Shown: positions 49,778-58,367 of the stretch, piece by piece
How positions within the stretch are numbered: the stretch's first letter is position 1
How the letters are laid out: the number at the start of each line of letters is the position of its first letter
Assembly: GCA_033763835.1 (NCBI GenBank)
Contig: JANRJS010000041.1
Location: 1 to 64,000 of the forward strand
Reading direction: 5' to 3'
Source: JAPKYZ01 sp033763835
GTDB taxonomy: Bacteria; Acidobacteriota; Terriglobia; Bryobacterales; Bryobacteraceae
DNA: 64,000 nt
The notes under the pieces: model-generated
What the model saw: only the letters and a program-made list of their open reading frames with translations
The model's database searches: none
Told to the model about the DNA's origin: nothing
Translations under genes and position numbers: made by a program

Positions 49778-50674
49778 TCAGAAATAGCCCTCGCGTTTCT
49801 TCAATTCCATCGAACCGTCCTGATCGTGGTCGATGACGCGATTCTCACGCTCGCTGCGCCGGAACGCCACCAATTCGCGAATGATCTCCGGGACGGTGCC
49901 GGCGTCGCTATGGATCGCCCCCGTGCAGGGTGTGCATCCCAGCGAACGCATCCGGCAATCCACGGTAACGGGCGTCTCGCCCGGTAGGAACTTGACGTTC
50001 GGCTGGACCGGAATCAGCGATCCGTCACGCTCCACCACTTCGCGCGGCTTCGAAAAATACAGGGGGACCAGCGGAATCGATTCCTCTTGGATGTAGTGCC
50101 AGACATCGAACTCGGTCCAGTTCGATAGGGGAAACACGCGAACGCATTCGCCCCGGTCGATTCGGCCGTTGTAGATGTTCCACAATTCCGCGCGCTGGTT
50201 CTTGGGGTCCCACTGTCCGTGTACGTCGCGAACCGAAAACACGCGCTCCTTCGCCCGCGATTTCTCTTCGTCCCGGCGCGCACCGCCCAACGCGGCGTCG
50301 AACTTGTGATGCTTGAGTCCTTCCACCAGCGCGCGCGTCCGCAGCAGGTGGCAGCACTTCGACGTTCCCAAATCGTAGGGATTCGCACCCTCGTCTACCG
50401 CTTTTTGATTGGTGTACACCAGCAACTCCGCGCCGATCTCTCTCGTATACCGGTCGCGAAACTCGATCATCTCGGGGTACTCGTAAGTGGTGTCGATGTG
50501 CAGCAGGGGAAACGGAATCTTGCCAGGATAAAAGGCCTTCTGGGCGAGCCGGAGCAGGACCGAAGAATCCTTGCCGATGGAATAAAGTAAACAAGGCCGC
50601 TCGAACTCGGCGGCGACCTCTCGGATAATATGAATGGCTTCCGCTTCCAGCGTTCGCAGATGAGTCATCGCCAT
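49778..50674 (-). CDS. cysD: Sulfate adenylyltransferase subunit 2
   Basis: A 298-residue CysD, the small catalytic subunit that makes APS from sulfate and ATP. It has THLRTLEAEAIHIIREV, the PP-loop variant YSIGKDSSVLL, DVHGQWDPKNQRAELWN and CRMRSLGCTPCTGAI. CysD normally requires the GTPase CysN; no cysN lies in this window and the next gene is cysH. It is first in the operon, divergent from an ArsR gene, with a 41-base shared intergenic region that contains an inverted repeat. Confidence 0.95.
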   Translation of the reverse strand: MAMTHLRTLEAEAIHIIREVAAEFERPCLLYSIGKDSSVLLRLAQKAFYPGKIPFPLLHIDTTYEYPEMIEFRDRYTREIGAELLVYTNQKAVDEGANPYDLGTSKCCHLLRTRALVEGLKHHKFDAALGGARRDEEKSRAKERVFSVRDVHGQWDPKNQRAELWNIYNGRIDRGECVRVFPLSNWTEFDVWHYIQEESIPLVPLYFSKPREVVERDGSLIPVQPNVKFLPGETPVTVDCRMRSLGCTPCTGAIHSDAGTVPEIIRELVAFRRSERENRVIDHDQDGSMELKKREGYF

Positions 50675-50682
50675 ATGAATAA

Positions 50683-50699
50683 CCCTAATGTCGATAGGG
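50683..50699. promoter_or_regulatory. Inverted repeat in the cysD/ArsR divergent region
   Basis: CCCTA (50683-50687) and TAGGG (50695-50699) flank a 7-base spacer, centred in the 41-base interval between the divergent starts. The position suits an operator for the adjacent ArsR-type regulator, acting on both genes. The arms are only 5 bases, so this is a candidate only. Confidence 0.4.
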
Positions 50700-50715
50700 A
50701 TGAAGAGATTGTGCC

Positions 50716-50994
50716 ATGAGTTTCGACCAATTTCAACGTGTGGCGAAGGCGCTAGCGGATCCCACCCGCTTCGACATTCTCGAAAAAATCTCGAAAGAAC
50801 AAGAAGTACCTTGCGTTAACCTAAAGAATCAATTAGCGGTTACGCAAGCGACTCTTTCCCATCACCTCCGCGAGCTCGAAGACGCGGAATTGATAGAAAC
50901 TCGACGCGAGGGGCGCTTCGTGATGCTTCGGCACCGTCCCGAGACCATGGCCGGGTATCTCGAAGAGTTAAACCGGCGGCTCTCAAAAGCCTGA
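50716..50994 (+). CDS. ArsR family transcriptional regulator
   Basis: A 92-residue winged-helix regulator. AKALADPTRFDILEKI opens the fold, LAVTQATLSHHLRELEDAELIETRREGRFVML is the recognition helix and wing. It has a single Cys (Cys 33), so it lacks the two-Cys pairs used by ArsR-type metal or persulfide sensors such as SqrR/BigR. Its divergent position next to cysD suggests it controls sulfate assimilation in response to a non-metal signal, but this is inference from position alone. Confidence 0.9.
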   Translation: MSFDQFQRVAKALADPTRFDILEKISKEQEVPCVNLKNQLAVTQATLSHHLRELEDAELIETRREGRFVMLRHRPETMAGYLEELNRRLSKA

Positions 50995-51019
50995 ATCCCG
51001 CGACTTCGCCGCACCATCA

Positions 51020-51037
51020 TTTAGACCGTCGTCTAAA
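51020..51037. promoter_or_regulatory. Palindromic operator candidate (TetR/LmrA type) upstream of the SDR gene
   Basis: TTTAGAC (51020-51026) and GTCTAAA (51031-51037) are perfect 7-base arms around a 4-base spacer, ending 4 bases before the AAGGAG ribosome binding site. The TAGAC-N4-GTCTA core is of the kind bound by TetR family repressors of the LmrA/YxaF group. No TetR gene is in the window. Confidence 0.6.
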
Positions 51038-51053
51038 CGATAAGGAGATCGAA

Positions 51054-51803
51054 ATGGCAAATTTGACGGGTAAAGTGGCGGTCGTTACCGGATCGTCGAA
51101 GGGCATCGGCGCGGCGATCGCGGAGCGGCTGGCGAACGACGGCGTGGCTGTGGCCATCAACTACGGGCGCAGCACGAAGGAAGCTAACGAGTTGGTGGCG
51201 AAGATCGAAGCCAAAGGCGGTAAGGCGGTGGCGCTGCAAGCCGATATCGCGAGCGAGGCGGATGTGGTGAAGCTGATCGCCGACGCACAGGCAAAGCTGG
51301 GTCCGCTCGACATTCTGGTCAACAACGCCGGAATCTACGAATTCAGCGCCGTGGACGCCTTAACGGCGGACCATATCGACCGGCAATTGAACTTGAATGT
51401 CCGCGGATTGCTGTTGGCGACGCGCGAAGCGGTTAAGGCGTTTGGCGATCGCGGCGGCGTCATCGTGAATATTAGTTCTTCGGCGGTTGAAACTCCGCCG
51501 CCAAACGGCTCGGTCTATGCGGGTACCAAGGGTGCCGTTGACGCGATTACTCGGAGTCTGGGCCAGGAACTCGGCGCGAAGAAGATCCGCGTTGTGTCGA
51601 TCGCGCCAGGGTTTATCGAAACCGAAGGCACGCACACCATGCCGGGAGGCGGCGATTTCAAAGCGTTCGCCGTATCGAAAACTCCGCTAGGCAGGCCGGG
51701 AGCGCCCACCGACGTAGCCGCCGCCGTTGCCTATGCGGCTTCGGACGACGCTTCCTTCGTGACCGGGGCGGTGCTGACGGTCAACGGCGGAATTCGAATT
51801 TAG
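51054..51803 (+). CDS. SDR family oxidoreductase (FabG-like)
   Basis: A 249-residue classical short-chain dehydrogenase. The cofactor motif is TGSSKGIG (12-19), NNAG is at 90-93, the catalytic Ser is in ISSSA (about 142), with Tyr 155 and Lys 159 in YAGTK. The C-terminal GAVLTVNGGI is standard. AAGGAG lies 6 bases before the ATG. The palindrome at 51020-51037 suggests repression by an unlinked TetR protein. It probably reduces a ketone or quinone with NADPH; it is not in a fatty acid cluster. Confidence 0.92.
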   Translation: MANLTGKVAVVTGSSKGIGAAIAERLANDGVAVAINYGRSTKEANELVAKIEAKGGKAVALQADIASEADVVKLIADAQAKLGPLDILVNNAGIYEFSAVDALTADHIDRQLNLNVRGLLLATREAVKAFGDRGGVIVNISSSAVETPPPNGSVYAGTKGAVDAITRSLGQELGAKKIRVVSIAPGFIETEGTHTMPGGGDFKAFAVSKTPLGRPGAPTDVAAAVAYAASDDASFVTGAVLTVNGGIRI

Positions 51804-51819
51804 CCGAGCGGGCGCTCGA

Positions 51820-52356
51820 CTATAGCGGGTAAGCCAGCTTCCGCACAATCCCGAGACCGGCGAGCGCTGCCGCAAGAGTGAGAGCGGTCGCCGGTTCTGG
51901 AATCTCGGTGTAGTGGTAGGTGATTGACACAGCGAACGGAAACCCGAAATTATCGCCGACGCTCGATCCGACGCTCAACCAGGTGACTGTATCGATCTCC
52001 GGCGCAGTTTTCGGTTCGTAGTCGAAATCGAAAAGGCCTCTGCCTGAGCCGCACCGGCGATGCTTCGACCGGTTACGAAATCCGCCAACTGAGCGGCATC
52101 GGTGACAGAACCCCCAAACGAGCAGTCCGTCCTAAGTTCGAAGTTATGCCGGTCCGGGACGCCGGTCGAGCTGGGATCTCCCGACAACGGAATGGCTCGT
52201 AATCGACCCTCTTCAGGTTCCCCAGACTTTCGTCAAACCCTCTAGGAGAGGGAACAGCGGCATCACCCCAGTCCCAACTCTGGGAAACCGTGCCGGCGGC
52301 TGCTTGGACAGCGAAGTTAAGAGAAGTAGCAAAAAAGCGAATTGAGCGGGATGCAT
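51820..52356 (-). pseudogene. Frameshifted choice-of-anchor E-like PEP-CTERM protein
   Basis: On the minus strand a coherent protein can be read only by changing frame at least three times. From ATG at 52356 a hydrophobic leader (AQFAFLLLLLTSLS) runs out of frame with SQSWDWGDAAVPS and FDESLGNLKRVDYEPF. These are out of frame with FGGSVTDAAQLADFVTG, which is out of frame with the tail VTWLSVGSSVG, then EIPEPATALTLAAALAG and a basic end stopping at 51820. The order of pieces matches secreted proteins of the choice-of-anchor E type with a PEP-CTERM signal. It is a decayed gene, not several small ones. Confidence 0.75.
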
Positions 52357-52389
52357 GTTGGGGAGGGTAGCACCGCCGACGGATCAAAG

Positions 52390-52761
52390 CTAGGCGAACA
52401 ACTCGGACACTTTCGCCGACCAACCGGGGAAGAGCGAGCAGGCGATCATATCCGTGGGGTCGTAAATCAACACTTGGGAGGGCGTCGCCACGCGGATGCG
52501 GCGCTCTTCCGGATACATCGTCCAGAACTCATGGCAGCCGTTGGCTAGACAAAGTTCCTCCCGTTCCAGCATCTCCGCCCTAGAGTTGGAAGGCGACATC
52601 ACCTCGACCATAAAATCGGGAGCGCCCGTTGTCTCGCTATGCCTTTTCTTTGGCGCGCTCATGTAGACCACCTCACCGTTGTGCAGTTCGCGGAACTCGG
52701 TCTCGCTCTCCGGTAGAACGGCGAACTGTTCGACGGTAAGGCGCTCGATCAGGACCGGCAT
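52390..52761 (-). CDS. Uma2 family protein, internally deleted tandem copy
   Basis: A 123-residue protein nearly identical at both ends to the 176-residue Uma2 protein encoded just upstream on the same strand. About 53 residues in the middle are missing in frame (after VVYMSAPKK, rejoining at GAPDFMVEVMSPS). The lost part contains the ADIGFV strand with the conserved Asp, and the Lys of the REKLCL helix is Glu here. Nuclease activity is therefore unlikely. It may be a non-functional remnant or an inactive partner. Downstream lies the PEP-CTERM pseudogene. Confidence 0.7.
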   Translation of the reverse strand: MPVLIERLTVEQFAVLPESETEFRELHNGEVVYMSAPKKRHSETTGAPDFMVEVMSPSNSRAEMLEREELCLANGCHEFWTMYPEERRIRVATPSQVLIYDPTDMIACSLFPGWSAKVSELFA

Positions 52762-52770
52762 ACCTACATC

Positions 52771-53301
52771 CTAGGCAAACAACTTGGACACCTTCACCGA
52801 CCAGCTGGGGAAGAGCGAGCAGGTAATCGTGTCCGTGGGGGCATAAATCAACGTTTGGGAGGCCGTCGCCACGCGGATGCGGCGCTCTTCCGGGTACATA
52901 GTCCAGAACTCGCGGCAGCCGCTGGCAAGACAGAGCTTCTCGCGTGCCAACATCTCAGCCTCGTTCATCGAGGGTGACATCAACTCAATCGCTAAGTCGG
53001 GTGCGCCAATCAACCATCCGGTGTCCGGTACCGCATTCCAACGTGGCCAGTAAACAAAACCAATATCGGCTCGCCCGAGACTGAACTTGTTTACGCAAAA
53101 CGGCAACTCAGCAACGAGGATGCCATGAGGCTCGGCTACCGGCATCAGAACGTCCGATACACTGCACCGCGTATCGATCAGCCCCTTCGTCGGAGCGCCC
53201 GTATAGACCACCTCACCGTTGTGCAGTTCGTAGAACTCCGTTTCGCTTTCCGGTAAAGCCGCGAACTGCTCGACGGTCAGGCGCTCGATCAAGACCGGCA
53301 T
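52771..53301 (-). CDS. Uma2 family putative restriction endonuclease, full-length tandem copy
   Basis: A 176-residue Uma2 protein. Visible core: LGRADIGFVYWPR (Asp), APDLAIELMSPS (Glu), AREKLCLASGCREFWTMYP (Lys and the Trp helix-strand). Compared with the copies at 101-655 and 3538-4071 the first acidic motif is ADI rather than PD. A shortened duplicate follows after 9 bases, and the tricorn protease gene precedes it by 9 bases on the same strand. Confidence 0.82.
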   Translation of the reverse strand: MPVLIERLTVEQFAALPESETEFYELHNGEVVYTGAPTKGLIDTRCSVSDVLMPVAEPHGILVAELPFCVNKFSLGRADIGFVYWPRWNAVPDTGWLIGAPDLAIELMSPSMNEAEMLAREKLCLASGCREFWTMYPEERRIRVATASQTLIYAPTDTITCSLFPSWSVKVSKLFA

Positions 53302-53310
53302 ACTCGGATC

Positions 53311-56300
53311 CTACTGCCCCTGACCCGCGCTCGAAGCGGGCGCTGGGGGGCGATGGTAATTGGGGAACGCAGGCTTTTTGTGGGCGGGCGGAGGATTCTT
53401 CTTCAGTTCCTCCATCGCGATTTCGACCGCGCGCTCCAACTGCGGGTCACGGCCTTTGCGCCACTCTTTCGGGTCCATCTCGACTACCACATCGGGTTCC
53501 GTGCCGTGATTCTCGACATCCCACTTCCCGTCGGGATTCCAGAATCCGAAATGCGGCGCGGTCACCGATCCGCCGTCGATCAGCGTGGGGTAGCCGCCGA
53601 TCCCGACCAACCCGCCCCAAGTGCGAGTCCCGACCACCGGACCCAACTTCGCCCGCTTGAACAGCCACGGCAGCAGATCGCCGCCCGAACCCGAGTATTC
53701 GTTCGCGATCATCACCTTGGGCCCGAAAATTGCGGTCGCGGGCGTCGAATAATCGGCTCCGTCGCGAGAGGTCCAGTAGTTCCAAAGCGGACGGCGCAGG
53801 TAGTCGATGATGTAGTCCGCCGCCTTGCCGCCACGATTCCAACGCTCGTCGATGATTGCGCCTTGTTTGTCGGTTTGCGCGAAGTAGTAACGGTTGAAAT
53901 ATTCGTAGCCGCCCGCGCCGGTGTCGGGCAAATGGATGTAGGCCAACTTGCCGCCCGACATTCGATCCACCTTGCGGCGATTCTCCTCCATCCAGTTCAA
54001 CGTGCGAAGCTGCACTTCGCTGTCCAGAGGAACTACCGTGGAATCGCGCCCGCCTTCGCCGTTCGCGTTCGCGCTCACGCGCAAGGTCACGGACTTGCCG
54101 GCGGTGCCTTCGAAAAACGAGTAAATATTCTCCGCCGCGGTGACGTTCCGTCCATTGACGGCGATCACGTAGTCGCCGACGTTCACGTTGACACCCGGCT
54201 GCGTGAGCGGTGCGCGGGTCTGCGGGTTCCAGCTTTCTCCCGAGAAGATCTTGGCGATCTTGTAGCGCCCGTTTTCGATCGTGTAATCGGCGCCGAGCAA
54301 TCCCCCGCGCACGCGCTTCGGCTGATCGGGATCGTCGCCGCCGCCCACGTACAAATGGCCGACCGAAAGCTCACCCAGCATCTCCTGGAACAAGTAGTTC
54401 AAGTCGCCGCGCGATCCTAGACGATCGATGTACTTTTCGTACTTGGTCTTGAAATCCGCGTAGTTGACGCCGTGGAGGTTGGGGTCGTAGAAGAAGTCGC
54501 GCTCCAGCCGCCAGACCTCTTTGTACATCTGCCGCCACTCGGCGCGCGGATCGACAAAGGCCTCCATGTCGGCGGTCTTGATAGTGCCCTCGCCCGGCTT
54601 GGGCGGCGCGCCCGTGCCCTGGATCGCCCACCGCTCCCCTTGCCGGAACAGAATCTTGTCGCCGTTCGCGGCGAGGGCGTAGCCGCCTACACCGGTCAGG
54701 AACTGCTCGGACTTACGCTTCGACAAATCGAACTTGTGCAATACGCGCGACGCGGGCGAGAAGGTCGCCGCTGTCAGCAATACGGGCGACTCGACGACAA
54801 ACAAGATGCCCGATCGTCCGGCCTGCAATTGCGAGTAGTTCCGCGCGGGCATGGGCAGAGGAACGGTCCGCTGCGTCAAGCCCTCGGTGTCGATTTTCAC
54901 CTCCACCGCCTTCGGTGCGCCGGGTTTGGCGGCATCGGGTTTGGGAGCGTCCGTTTCCTTCTTCTCCGGGGCGATTTTCTCTTCGTCGCTTTCCGGCGCA
55001 AAGGGCGACGGATCGGCTTTCGAGAGCACCACTAGGTACAAGTTGCGCGTGATGGGACGCGAACTCGAAGACATATCCAGACCGCCCAACGACGGGCCGG
55101 AATCGGTGGACGCGGCGAAGTAAAGGTATTTGCCGCCCTTGTCCCACACCGCCTCCCGCGCGTCCGACATGCCGTCGGTCGCCGGATGCGATTTCGATTC
55201 GGCGAGCGAGTACAGCATCACCTGGTGCAGGCGAGTCTTGAGTTGCTTGTTGTAGCTGATCCAATTCGAATCGGGCGACCATTGCGGGTCCAGCGTGAAG
55301 TAGCTTTCGTGATACGTGCCGTTGTCTACGCGAACCGGTTTCTTCGTCTCGACATCGACATACCAAAGGTTGGTGCGCTTATCGACGTAGGCGATCTTCT
55401 TCGAATCGGGCGACCAGACCGGGTTGTAGTAGAAGGTCGGCTTCTCGTCGAGCGCGATTTTCTTTACTTCGGTAGACCCCGGCGCGGCGTTGCGAACATG
55501 CAGTTCGTACTCGCCCGATTCGTCCGAAAAGTACGCGATCCAACGGGCGTCCGGCGACCAGGCCGGATCGCGCTCGGCCACTCCGGAAGTTTGTGTCAAG
55601 TTCCGGACGTCGCCCTTCTCGCCCGGCACCGTCAGAATCTCACCGCGGGCCTCGAACACCGCCCGCGCGCCCGACGGAGAAATATTGAACGAAGTAATCG
55701 ACCGTCCCAGTTTCTCGAGTCTGGGACGCACCGCCGTGACATCCGCGCCGCTCAACCGGACATCGACCGGCTTCTCCTTGCCACTCTTCAGATCGAGTAC
55801 GTGGATCTCGCCGAACCGTTCGAAAGCGATCGCGTCGGCCGTCGCCGAAGCGCTCTTAATGTCCATGCCCTTGTTGTCGAGGGCGGCATTCACCTTTTTC
55901 GAACCCGGATCGTAGGAGTAAATCGAGTACCGCCCGCCGCGGTCCGACAGAAAATACAGCTTGTCGCCCACCCACATGGGGGAGTGCTCGTTCGAATCCA
56001 TGCGCGGGACTTTCACGACGCTCGAATCGGCGAGATCGGCGATCCAGATCGGTGTGGCGCGTCCGCCGCGGTAGCGCTTCCATGCGCGATCGGCCCGTCC
56101 CCACGGCAGATAGGCGATCCGCTTCCCGTCCGGCGAGAACGCGCCTTGCGATCCGGTGGGCAGCGGGAGCGCTTCCGGAAATCCGCCCTCGGCGGCTACG
56201 GTGTAAAGCCGGCCGGCGGCGTTGTGAGTGGTCCCTTGATTGACGAACAGCACTCGCTTGCCGTCCGGTGTCCAACCCATAGCGACATCCGGGCCGGGGT

Positions 56301-56595
56301 GGTAGGTCAGCCTCTTGGGAATGCCACCCGTTACCGGGACCGTAAACACGTCCATCGATCCGTCGTAGTTTCCGGTAAACGCCACCATCGACCCATCGGG
56401 CGAGAAATGCGCGTCGCTTTCCGCTCCCGGACCCGAGGTGAGGCGGGAAGCGTCGCCCCCCGTGCGTGGCGCGATCCAGAGATCTTCGGCGAACTCGAAC
56501 ACAATATGCGACTTAGAAATCGCGGGATTGCGCAGCAAGTGCGCGGAATCCGCGCCTTGGACGACGGCGGCGAGAGCGAAAACAAGGAAACGCAT
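53311..56595 (-). CDS. Tricorn protease homologue (S41 family, PDZ)
   Basis: A 1094-residue exported peptidase. The signal peptide is FLVFALAAVVQGADS. Residues about 20-560 form WD40/TolB-like propellers with many SPDG repeats (FSPDGSMVAF, WSPDARWIAYFS). A spacer rich in Lys, Pro and Ala follows near 555-585, a PDZ domain lies near 790-860 (VGDYVIAVNGRNV), then an S41 catalytic core. NEYSGSGGD near residue 970 carries the nucleophile Ser. The tail is Pro-rich. Tricorn-type proteases degrade peptides; bacterial exported forms may act in nutrition. It is divergent from the TIGR03437 gene. Confidence 0.92.
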   Translation of the reverse strand: MRFLVFALAAVVQGADSAHLLRNPAISKSHIVFEFAEDLWIAPRTGGDASRLTSGPGAESDAHFSPDGSMVAFTGNYDGSMDVFTVPVTGGIPKRLTYHPGPDVAMGWTPDGKRVLFVNQGTTHNAAGRLYTVAAEGGFPEALPLPTGSQGAFSPDGKRIAYLPWGRADRAWKRYRGGRATPIWIADLADSSVVKVPRMDSNEHSPMWVGDKLYFLSDRGGRYSIYSYDPGSKKVNAALDNKGMDIKSASATADAIAFERFGEIHVLDLKSGKEKPVDVRLSGADVTAVRPRLEKLGRSITSFNISPSGARAVFEARGEILTVPGEKGDVRNLTQTSGVAERDPAWSPDARWIAYFSDESGEYELHVRNAAPGSTEVKKIALDEKPTFYYNPVWSPDSKKIAYVDKRTNLWYVDVETKKPVRVDNGTYHESYFTLDPQWSPDSNWISYNKQLKTRLHQVMLYSLAESKSHPATDGMSDAREAVWDKGGKYLYFAASTDSGPSLGGLDMSSSSRPITRNLYLVVLSKADPSPFAPESDEEKIAPEKKETDAPKPDAAKPGAPKAVEVKIDTEGLTQRTVPLPMPARNYSQLQAGRSGILFVVESPVLLTAATFSPASRVLHKFDLSKRKSEQFLTGVGGYALAANGDKILFRQGERWAIQGTGAPPKPGEGTIKTADMEAFVDPRAEWRQMYKEVWRLERDFFYDPNLHGVNYADFKTKYEKYIDRLGSRGDLNYLFQEMLGELSVGHLYVGGGDDPDQPKRVRGGLLGADYTIENGRYKIAKIFSGESWNPQTRAPLTQPGVNVNVGDYVIAVNGRNVTAAENIYSFFEGTAGKSVTLRVSANANGEGGRDSTVVPLDSEVQLRTLNWMEENRRKVDRMSGGKLAYIHLPDTGAGGYEYFNRYYFAQTDKQGAIIDERWNRGGKAADYIIDYLRRPLWNYWTSRDGADYSTPATAIFGPKVMIANEYSGSGGDLLPWLFKRAKLGPVVGTRTWGGLVGIGGYPTLIDGGSVTAPHFGFWNPDGKWDVENHGTEPDVVVEMDPKEWRKGRDPQLERAVEIAMEELKKNPPPAHKKPAFPNYHRPPAPASSAGQGQ

Positions 56596-56648
56596 GAAGC
56601 AAGTTTATAAAGATTTGCGCATAATGGTCGAACACCTGTTAAGGAACC

Positions 56649-58337
56649 ATGACAGTGAGATCCTTGGTAGTTTCCACGTTATTCGCGGCGGCCCTTGTTG
56701 CGCAGCCTGCGATCGAATCGGCCGAAAACGCGGCCGGGTACATGAAGGCGGGCCTGCCCAACAGCGGTTTGGCGCAAGGCAGCCTGATCGTCATTAAGGG
56801 TACGGCGCTCGGTCAAACCGCGCTCGCCCAGGCCTCCATTCCCCTTCCCCTTTCGCTGGCGGGCACCTCCGCAACCATTACGTCGGGGGGCACGACGCTG
56901 ACCATGCCGATGAATTACGTGATCGGCATCCCCGGTAACAAGATCCAAATCTCGGCGGTGGTTCCCTCGAATACCCCTGTCGGCGCGGCGACTATTCGTG
57001 TCACCTACAACGGTTCCACTAGCGCGCCGTTCGGCGTGAATGTGGTGCGCAGCGCGTTCGGAATTTTCTCGATCAACTCGGCAGGCTCGGGACCGGCCAT
57101 CGTCTACACCGGAGCCCGGCTGAACCTGGCAACGGAATCCGTGCAGCGCGGCGCTACGGTCCAGATCTTCGGCACCGGATTGGGCGCGGCGGCGGCGGCG
57201 GATCAGGGTCCGGCGGTGGCGGGCGATCTGCCGGTTGACGTCGAAGTCTGGATCGGCGGTAAGCGCGCGACCGTCACGTACAGAGGCCGGATTCCGGGTA
57301 TCGCGTCGGTGGACCAGATCAACTTTAGCGTTCCCTCCGACACTCCCTTGGGCTGTAACACTTCCTTAATCGTCAAGGTGGGCGGAATTGTCTCGAATTC
57401 CACCACGGTCCCCGTAGCCACCGGACGTACCTGTGTCGATCCGCTCGGCTATCCGCCCGAGGTGCTGGCGCGCGCGGAATCGAACAACGGACTGGCCATC
57501 GGCTATGTTGGCCTACTGAAGACCGCCACGCAAATCAGCGCGGCGGGCGTGACCATCGACAACAAGACCGACGTCATCGTCGGTTCTTTCCAGAAGTTCA
57601 ACTACGCCGGCATCATCGGGGGCGCAAGTGTGGAAGGCTCGTCGGCGGCCTCGGTCGGCTCCTGCACCATGTACCAGTTCACCGGCCAAAACGCGAACGT
57701 GCCCACCGTCGCGGCGCCCACCGGTCTCGACGCTGGGGCCAGTCTGTCGGCCACAGGACCCACCGGCGGGGCGCAGGTTGTCGAGAAGATTGCCAATCAG
57801 ATTGGCTTGTACCAAAGAACGGTTACCTCCACCGGCGGAGTTCCCGGCCTTCCGGGCGGGATTCCGGGCCTGCCCACCGGCGGATCGGAAATCCTCGGAC
57901 CAGGACGCTACACGGTCACCGGACCCGGCGGCGCGAACGTCGGCGCGTTTACGGCTTCGGTGACTTGGCCGAGCGCCTTTGCCTGGTCGAACCAGTCGTC
58001 GATTTCGACCGTCAATCGCAATAACGATATGACCGTGACCTGGACTGGCGGCGATTCGAACGGCTACGTTTCGATCACCGGATTCTCGATCGCGCTCAAC
58101 GGCACGCAGTACGTCGGAGCGGGCTTTAATTGCCTGGAGCAAGCGAATGTGGGGCGCTTTGTCGTACCTAGCATCATCCTGCAAGCCCTTCCGGCGAGCA
58201 CGTCGCTCAGCGGGTCGCCACTGGGCTATTTGAGTGTCGCCGCGTCGGGGTTGCCGAATACCTTTACGGCCACCGGGCTCGATTACGGATACATCAACTA
58301 CTCGAGCGCCATCACCAAAACGGTCACGTACCAATAA
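56649..58337 (+). CDS. TIGR03437-type (Solibacter) exported protein with IPT/TIG-like domains
   Basis: A 562-residue exported protein. After a signal peptide (SLVVSTLFAAALVAQP) the first 265 residues show two IG-like parts. Landmarks such as NSGLAQGSLIVIKGTALG, GNKIQISAVVPSNTPVG, VQIFGTGLGA and VDQINFSVPSDTPLGCN are typical of the TIGR03437 family abundant in Solibacter. The remaining 300 residues are Gly/Thr-rich, beta-like and not recognised, with a PGLPGGIPGLPTGG linker near 400. AAGGA lies 5 bases before the ATG. Probably a surface or secreted structural protein. Confidence 0.82.
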   Translation: MTVRSLVVSTLFAAALVAQPAIESAENAAGYMKAGLPNSGLAQGSLIVIKGTALGQTALAQASIPLPLSLAGTSATITSGGTTLTMPMNYVIGIPGNKIQISAVVPSNTPVGAATIRVTYNGSTSAPFGVNVVRSAFGIFSINSAGSGPAIVYTGARLNLATESVQRGATVQIFGTGLGAAAAADQGPAVAGDLPVDVEVWIGGKRATVTYRGRIPGIASVDQINFSVPSDTPLGCNTSLIVKVGGIVSNSTTVPVATGRTCVDPLGYPPEVLARAESNNGLAIGYVGLLKTATQISAAGVTIDNKTDVIVGSFQKFNYAGIIGGASVEGSSAASVGSCTMYQFTGQNANVPTVAAPTGLDAGASLSATGPTGGAQVVEKIANQIGLYQRTVTSTGGVPGLPGGIPGLPTGGSEILGPGRYTVTGPGGANVGAFTASVTWPSAFAWSNQSSISTVNRNNDMTVTWTGGDSNGYVSITGFSIALNGTQYVGAGFNCLEQANVGRFVVPSIILQALPASTSLSGSPLGYLSVAASGLPNTFTATGLDYGYINYSSAITKTVTYQ

Positions 58338-58367
58338 CCGGCGAGCGGGGAGGCTACACTCTACTGC

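Noticed and set aside
50716..50994. ArsR regulator as a metal or persulfide sensor
   Set aside because: Only one Cys and no paired ligand pattern, so a dithiol or metal-site mechanism is unlikely.
51975..52423. Two small minus-strand frames read as separate genes
   Set aside because: They are pieces of one frameshifted PEP-CTERM gene.
55186..56610. Antisense frame of about 470 codons within the tricorn protease gene
   Set aside because: Shadow of the propeller-coding repeats; Arg-rich translation without motifs.
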